Origin: CAXXOK01 sp036759125
Lineage (GTDB): Bacteria > Bacillota > Clostridia > Christensenellales > Aristaeellaceae
Assembly: GCA_036759125.1 (NCBI GenBank)
Contig: DAIOVG010000082.1
Coordinates: forward strand, 1 to 11,422
Reading direction: 5' to 3'
DNA: 11,422 nt
The notes under the pieces: model-generated
Databases searched by the model: none
What the model was told of the DNA's origin: nothing
The model's input: only the letters and a program-made list of their open reading frames with translations
Shown: piece by piece, positions 8,081 to 11,422 of the stretch
Numbering within the stretch: position 1 is the stretch's first letter
Layout: the number at the start of each line of letters is the position of its first letter
Made by a program: the position numbers and the translations under genes

Positions 8081-8146
8081 AAACTACATCCGCATCGTAT
8101 ACGGCCATACGGCCGATAAGCAGTGTTCCGGTCCTTCCGTTTCCCG

Positions 8147-8166
8147 GGTTTTAAAAAACCATTTTT
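8147..8166 (+). terminator. Weak terminator-like hairpin after the transporter
   Basis: GGTTT and AAACC around TAAA form a short stem (8147-8160), followed by ATTTTT. It lies 67 bases after the transporter stop. Further upstream an 8-bp unit ATACGGCC is repeated in tandem (8099-8114). The stem is AT-rich and weak, so termination here is only possible. Confidence 0.3.
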
Positions 8167-8181
8167 GCCACGGATGTTTAT

Positions 8182-8200
8182 TAATGATTGATTATCATTA
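8182..8200. promoter_or_regulatory. AT-rich dyad upstream of the dehydrogenase promoter
   Basis: TAATGAT (8182-8188) and ATCATTA (8194-8200) are inverted repeats with a 5-base spacer, ending 12 bases before the -35. The position suits an activator. It resembles a Fur box in one half only, so I do not assign it to Fur. Confidence 0.35.
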
Positions 8201-8212
8201 TTTACGCCATCG

Positions 8213-8241
8213 TTGAACAATGTAGCCCATAACGATATAAT
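8213..8241 (+). promoter_or_regulatory. Sigma-A type promoter of the dehydrogenase/HAD genes
   Basis: TTGAAC (8213-8218) and a perfect TATAAT (8236-8241) are separated by 17 bases. Transcription should start near 8248, giving a leader of about 109 bases before the ATG at 8357. Confidence 0.7.
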
Positions 8242-8243
8242 GC

Positions 8244-8256
8244 CTATGCAGCATAG
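8244..8256. promoter_or_regulatory. Dyad at the expected transcription start, candidate repressor site
   Basis: CTATGC-A-GCATAG is a perfect 6+1+6 dyad beginning 3 bases after the -10 hexamer and spanning the expected +1. A protein bound here would block initiation. I do not recognise the site. Confidence 0.4.
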
Positions 8257-8261
8257 CGCAT

Positions 8262-8289
8262 TCGTTTTTTCCCTGGCCGGAAAAAACGA
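8262..8289 (+). promoter_or_regulatory. Leader hairpin in the dehydrogenase 5' untranslated region
   Basis: TCGTTTTTTCC (8262-8272) pairs perfectly with GGAAAAAACGA (8279-8289) around the loop CTGGCC. It lies about 14 bases into the predicted leader and 68 bases before the start codon. There is no T-tract after it, so it is unlikely to be a terminator. It could stabilise the message or hold a protein. Confidence 0.5.
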
Positions 8290-8356
8290 TGAGTTTCATG
8301 ACTGATACACAGCAATCCGTTTCACTTGCCGAGGACAGAATGAAAGAGGAATCAAC

Positions 8357-9403
8357 ATGAGCATTATTACGATTGTCGGAGCAGGCATGATGGGTTCGGC
8401 GATGTCTTTTCCGGCTTCCAGCAACAAGCATGAAGTACGACTTGTAGGAACGCCTCTTGATCGGGAAATTATTGAACGCGCCAAGGCGGACGGCTATCAT
8501 ATCACTTTGAAAAGGGCCCTGCCCAAGGGTATCCGTTTTTTTCAGTTTGAAGAACTGCAACAGGCGCTTGCAGACGCGGATCTTTTAATCTCCGGCGTAA
8601 GCTCTTTTGGTGTACAGTGGTTTTTAGATAACGTCCTGCAGATCATTCCTGCGGAACTCCCGGTTCTTTCGGTAACCAAAGGCATGATTGTCAATGAGGA
8701 CGGAACGCTCACCACATATCCGCATTGGTATGAGCAGCAGCTCAAAGGAAAAAAGCTATGCATCAATGCCGTAGGCGGCCCGTGCACAAGCTATGAACTG
8801 GCGGATTTCGATCCTACAGAGGTATGCTTCTGCGGGGAAAGTATCGGTGTGCTTCGGGAACTGAAAGCGTTGCTGAACACAGAATATTACCATATCAGTC
8901 TGTCGACTGATATTACGGGTGTTGAATGCTCTGTAGCCATGAAGAATGCGTATGCACTGGGTGTGACACTTGCGATTGGTTTGTCCGAGAAACTGGAAGG
9001 GCAGAAGGGAAAGGAACACTACAACTCCCAGGCTGCGCTCTTTGGGCAAAGCGCACGGGAAATGCGCAAGCTGCTGCGCATTGCAGGCGGCAATGATGAA
9101 AGTATCATTTATGGCATCGGCGATCTGTACGTAACCGTATTTGGCGGTCGCACACGTTTAATCGGCACCTTGCTGGGAAACGGTCTTTCTTTCACGGACG
9201 CGATGGCGCAGCTCAGCGGTATTACGCTGGAGTCCATTGTCATCGCCACCCGGACCGCACAGGCGGTGCAGCGCATGGCGGCACGTGGGCTGATCAGCGA
9301 AGCGGATTTCCCTCTGCTCATGCATATTGATCAGGTTATCAACCATAATATGCCCGTACAGATCCCGTGGGATCAGTTTGAAGTTGAAGAAAACCCGGCA
9401 TAA
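8357..9403 (+). CDS. NAD(P)-dependent glycerol-3-phosphate dehydrogenase-like protein
   Basis: Cytoplasmic dehydrogenase of 348 residues, normal length for the GpsA/GPD1 family. The N-terminal Rossmann fold has GAGMMG at residues 8-13. The conserved lysine before the substrate cleft is K108 (VTKGM). The catalytic segment reads MKNAYALG with K196 and N197. The helical C-terminal domain has GIGDLYVTVFGGRTRLIG, with D256, T260 and R265 matching the GPD1 pattern D-x3-T-x4-R. The residue after that arginine is Thr (T266), where GPD1 and GpsA have Asn contacting the substrate phosphate. The fold and catalytic residues are intact, so it should be active, but perhaps on a keto-phosphate other than dihydroxyacetone phosphate. 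The start ATG has AGAGGA seven bases upstream. The HAD gene follows after 53 bases, so the two may act in sequence. A housekeeping gpsA would more usually lie beside plsY or der. Confidence 0.85.
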   Translation: MSIITIVGAGMMGSAMSFPASSNKHEVRLVGTPLDREIIERAKADGYHITLKRALPKGIRFFQFEELQQALADADLLISGVSSFGVQWFLDNVLQIIPAELPVLSVTKGMIVNEDGTLTTYPHWYEQQLKGKKLCINAVGGPCTSYELADFDPTEVCFCGESIGVLRELKALLNTEYYHISLSTDITGVECSVAMKNAYALGVTLAIGLSEKLEGQKGKEHYNSQAALFGQSAREMRKLLRIAGGNDESIIYGIGDLYVTVFGGRTRLIGTLLGNGLSFTDAMAQLSGITLESIVIATRTAQAVQRMAARGLISEADFPLLMHIDQVINHNMPVQIPWDQFEVEENPA

Positions 9404-9456
9404 CCGCCTATCGGTCGATGCTTGATTTCCATAATAACCGAAAGAAGGATATCAGG

Positions 9457-10110
9457 ATGGCTAAAGGGATCGTTTTCGATATGGACGGTGTGATATTTGA
9501 TACAGAGAATCTTGCGGTTCGGACATGGACTCAGGCATTTACACACTTTGGCATTGACTTGTCAGAAGATCTTGCCAAAACAACGGTCGGTATGTCGTTT
9601 GAAGATACTTGTCAGTATTTTATCCAGCACATCCACACACCCTTTGATATAGAACCAATCATCAAACAGCGCTTTGACTATACCGAACAGTTTATCGAAA
9701 CGAACGGGGTGCCCTTGAAAGCCGGTGTATTTGAACTGCTGGATTTTCTGAAAGCCAAGGACTATAAAATTGCCGTTGCAACTTCTACCGTCAGTCAAAC
9801 AGCCAGGCCGTACCTGGACAACGCAGGTCTGACCCGTTACTTTCACACTATTTTGTGCGGTGACAATATCCAGCGGAGAAAACCGGAACCTGATATTTAT
9901 CTTATGGCTTGTGATCATTTGAACCTTGCGCCTGCAGACTGTATCGCGTTGGAAGACTCTCCCACCGGGGTCCAGGCGGCCTATAGGGCAGGTCTGAAAG
10001 TGATTATGGTTCCTGATATACTACAGCCGGACAAACACGTAAAAAACATGCTGTTTGCCGAGATTCCCAATCTTCACTATGTGATCGATCTGCTGCAAAC
10101 TACGGAATAA
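9457..10110 (+). CDS. HAD-superfamily phosphatase/phosphomutase (beta-PGM-like)
   Basis: Soluble 217-residue hydrolase with a small helical cap between motifs I and II, as in beta-phosphoglucomutase and related sugar-phosphate phosphatases. Motif I is FDMDGVIFDTE with nucleophile D8 and acid/base D10. Motif II is at T109-S110 (VATST). K142 lies in RRKPEPDIY, and motif IV is EDSPTGV with E166 and D167. I chose the ATG at 9457 because AAGGA (9445-9449) lies 7 bases before it and the protein then begins right at strand 1 of the fold; an in-frame ATG at 9418 has no ribosome site. It probably shares a message with the upstream dehydrogenase. Yeast makes glycerol by a similar pairing of GPD with a HAD phosphatase, so it may dephosphorylate that enzyme's product. 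A mutase role is possible. Confidence 0.85.
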   Translation: MAKGIVFDMDGVIFDTENLAVRTWTQAFTHFGIDLSEDLAKTTVGMSFEDTCQYFIQHIHTPFDIEPIIKQRFDYTEQFIETNGVPLKAGVFELLDFLKAKDYKIAVATSTVSQTARPYLDNAGLTRYFHTILCGDNIQRRKPEPDIYLMACDHLNLAPADCIALEDSPTGVQAAYRAGLKVIMVPDILQPDKHVKNMLFAEIPNLHYVIDLLQTTE

Positions 10111-10126
10111 CCAGCTCGCGTCTATA

Positions 10127-10170
10127 CCCTGATGCTGCCTGATCTCCTTTGAGATCAGGCAGCATCAGGG
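10127..10170 (+). terminator. Perfect 20-bp hairpin between HAD and isomerase genes
   Basis: Bases 10127-10146 are the exact reverse complement of 10151-10170, leaving a 4-base CTTT loop. The stem is unusually long and free of mismatches. Neither strand has a T-tract: what follows is CAAATTTATAC. It is therefore not a classic intrinsic terminator, though it may halt RNA polymerase, protect the upstream 3' end, or be a processing site. The ribosome site of the isomerase gene (10182-10187) begins 11 bases later. Confidence 0.55.
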
Positions 10171-10195
10171 CAAATTTATACAGGAGGCAATCCCT

Positions 10196-11101
10196 ATGAA
10201 AATTGGAATTCAATCCTCCCACGTACTGGATCAATTCGGTTATGATGTAGGAATGCGGATGCTATCTGACGCTGGATTTGAAGCCATTGATTTCAACATG
10301 GATCATGAGCTTCCAGGCGAAAAGATCAAAGAGGGATCCCGCTTTGGGATCTTGTATCAAACGGAAGCAGAGGTTATAGACTATTTTCGTCCGTTGAAAG
10401 CTGCGGCGGACACCTATCACATTGAAATCGCTCAGATACATGCACCCTTCCCCAGTTATGTGGAAAATAAACCAGCTCAGGCAACGCTTATGAAGGCCTT
10501 GCATATGGCCATTGCCGCGTCCGCCTTTCTAGGATGCAAATATGTGATCATTCACCCGGCATATCTGCCCTATGAGAACGGTTTGACGCTGGATGAAAAG
10601 TGGTCTCTGAACCGCGAGTTATACACCGCCCTGATTCCGTCATTGAAAAAATACGGCGTCGTATGCTGTCTGGAAAATATGTTTACCCAAAACAATAACC
10701 GTATTGTTACATCGGTATGCTCCGATCCCTATGAAGCCTGCCAATATATTGATGACTTAAACGTAATTGCAGGAGAAGAGCTTTTTTCATTCTGTCTTGA
10801 TACCGGTCATGCGATATTGTGTACAAAGGATTTACGCGAAACAATACTGATTCTAGGCCATCGGATCAAAACGCTGCACGTACATGATAACGACGGTCTG
10901 AAAGACCAGCACATGGGTCCGTTTATGGGCATAGCAGATTGGGACAGATTCTGCGACGGACTCCGTCAGATACAATACAGCGGAGTTATGAGCTTTGAAA
11001 CGTTCCGCGTCCTTGACCGTTACCCCAAACCCCTGTGGCCGGAATGCCTGAAACTCTTGTCAGCCACGGCGCGGCACTTTGCAAATACCACGCGTCTATA
11101 A
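10196..11101 (+). CDS. Sugar-phosphate isomerase/epimerase (xylose isomerase-like TIM barrel, PF01261)
   Basis: A 301-residue TIM-barrel enzyme of the AP-endonuclease-2/xylose isomerase-like family. Metal ligands fit the D-tagatose 3-epimerase pattern: E160 (CLEN), D202 with H205 (LDTGH), H228 or H230 (LHVHDND) and E268 (SFETF); H82 and H120 line the expected active site. The 26-residue gap from D202 to H228 equals that in tagatose epimerase as I recall it. Such enzymes isomerise or epimerise free or phosphorylated ketoses, and relatives also act on 3-keto-glycosides or inosose. The start at 10196 has AGGAGG (10182-10187) eight bases before it. It is the last gene on this strand. Substrate specificity cannot be read from the residues, but an intact metal site argues for a working enzyme. 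Confidence 0.88.
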   Translation: MKIGIQSSHVLDQFGYDVGMRMLSDAGFEAIDFNMDHELPGEKIKEGSRFGILYQTEAEVIDYFRPLKAAADTYHIEIAQIHAPFPSYVENKPAQATLMKALHMAIAASAFLGCKYVIIHPAYLPYENGLTLDEKWSLNRELYTALIPSLKKYGVVCCLENMFTQNNNRIVTSVCSDPYEACQYIDDLNVIAGEELFSFCLDTGHAILCTKDLRETILILGHRIKTLHVHDNDGLKDQHMGPFMGIADWDRFCDGLRQIQYSGVMSFETFRVLDRYPKPLWPECLKLLSATARHFANTTRL

Positions 11102-11323
11102 CCCGTTTCCTCTCCGATATCCCACAAGAGCATACCCCTGGGTTAAACTGCTTTGCCGCGCGCTCTGAAGCTTATATGGACAGCGCTGTTGTGCCTCGCC
11201 GATACCGGCAATGTGCATGCCTTTTTGCGGGCTATTGCATTGTCGGTATGGATCCTCCCGTTATTCGCCTCTCCCCGCTTGTGCGGATCAGCAGTCACTA
11301 TCGCGATAGAATCAGCCAGCGTA
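11102..11323. other. Non-coding stretch with several inverted repeats
   Basis: I see no convincing gene on either strand. It contains three symmetric elements: ACAGCGCTGT (11180-11189); an inverted repeat of ATACCGGCAATG (11202-11213) with CATTGTCGGTAT (11238-11249), 12 pairs with one G-U; and CTATCGCGATAG (11298-11309). If the - strand reading at 11324-11422 is real, this lies between convergent genes and the long repeat could be a terminator serving both, although T-tracts are missing. Confidence 0.45.
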
Positions 11324-11422
11324 CTACACTGCTGCAGTATCCGCCGCCTGCTGCAGCAGTTGTGTAAACAGTATGGCTGATTGCTGGTTGTCTATCTTAT
11401 CATAAGCACGTACCATCGCTTC
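11324..11422 (-). CDS. Possible C-terminal end of a convergent gene (partial)
   Basis: Reading the - strand from the window edge gives 32 open codons ending in TAG at 11326-11324. The peptide includes EAMVRAYDKIDNQQSAILF and ends LLQQAADTAAV, an alpha-helical, charged composition like the tail of a soluble protein. With no start and only 32 codons, chance cannot be excluded. I do not recognise the family. It would be transcribed towards the isomerase gene. Confidence 0.3.
   Translation of the reverse strand, partial: EAMVRAYDKIDNQQSAILFTQLLQQAADTAAV

Noticed and set aside
8102..8115. CGGCC/GGCCG as a terminator after the transporter
   Set aside because: A 5-bp stem without a T-run. It is better seen as a by-product of the tandem ATACGGCC repeat.
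8181..8202. Fur box upstream of the dehydrogenase promoter
   Set aside because: Only one half (ATTATCA / ATCATTAT) matches; the other half has the wrong spacing, and no iron-related gene is nearby.
11035..11380. Two + strand reading frames near the end (110 and 75 codons)
   Set aside because: The first overlaps the isomerase C-terminus out of frame and neither has a good ribosome site. The 75-codon one starts with TTG and has cysteine-rich, gene-unlike content.

Overview
The window reads as one carbohydrate-type import and metabolism locus. All confident genes are on the + strand, tightly packed and with strong Shine-Dalgarno sites. The probable source is a Gram-positive-type Clostridia/Bacillota bacterium, perhaps an uncultured host-associated one. 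This rests on the LplB/YtcP-type sugar ABC permeases, the AGGAGG-class ribosome sites, the use of a TTG start, and the roughly balanced base composition with an AT-rich leader. I cannot place it below class level.

Layout. Positions 1-190 are an AT-rich leader with no recognisable gene. An operon follows: two CUT1-type permeases (191-1177 and 1182-2114), a secreted solute-binding protein (2176-3699), an 11-bp hairpin (3724-3753), then two tandem related FAD-dependent oxidoreductases of the PF12831 type (3778-5151 and 5164-6468). A terminator-like hairpin (6590-6609) and an extended -10 promoter with an overlapping 12-bp palindrome (6657-6693) separate this from a MOP-superfamily membrane transporter resembling ANK (6722-8080). 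A second promoter (8213-8241), with a dyad at the expected start of transcription and a leader hairpin, precedes a GPD1/GpsA-like dehydrogenase (8357-9403) and a HAD phosphatase or mutase (9457-10110). After a perfect 20-bp hairpin (10127-10170) comes a TIM-barrel sugar-phosphate isomerase/epimerase (10196-11101). The last 321 bases hold only inverted repeats and the possible C-terminal end of a convergent - strand gene (11324-11422).

Working model (inference). The ABC transporter brings in a sugar, glycoside or polyol, powered by an ATPase encoded elsewhere. One or both FAD enzymes oxidise or reduce it. The TIM-barrel enzyme isomerises or epimerises a keto-sugar. The GPD-like enzyme and the HAD enzyme act as a reductase/phosphatase pair on a small keto-phosphate. 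The MOP transporter moves a product or inhibitor across the membrane. No kinase, glycoside hydrolase, ATPase or transcriptional regulator lies in the window, so the substrate cannot be read from sequence alone. The combination of two divergent PF12831 enzymes, a GPD-like enzyme with an altered substrate-site residue and an ANK-like transporter is not a pathway I recognise.
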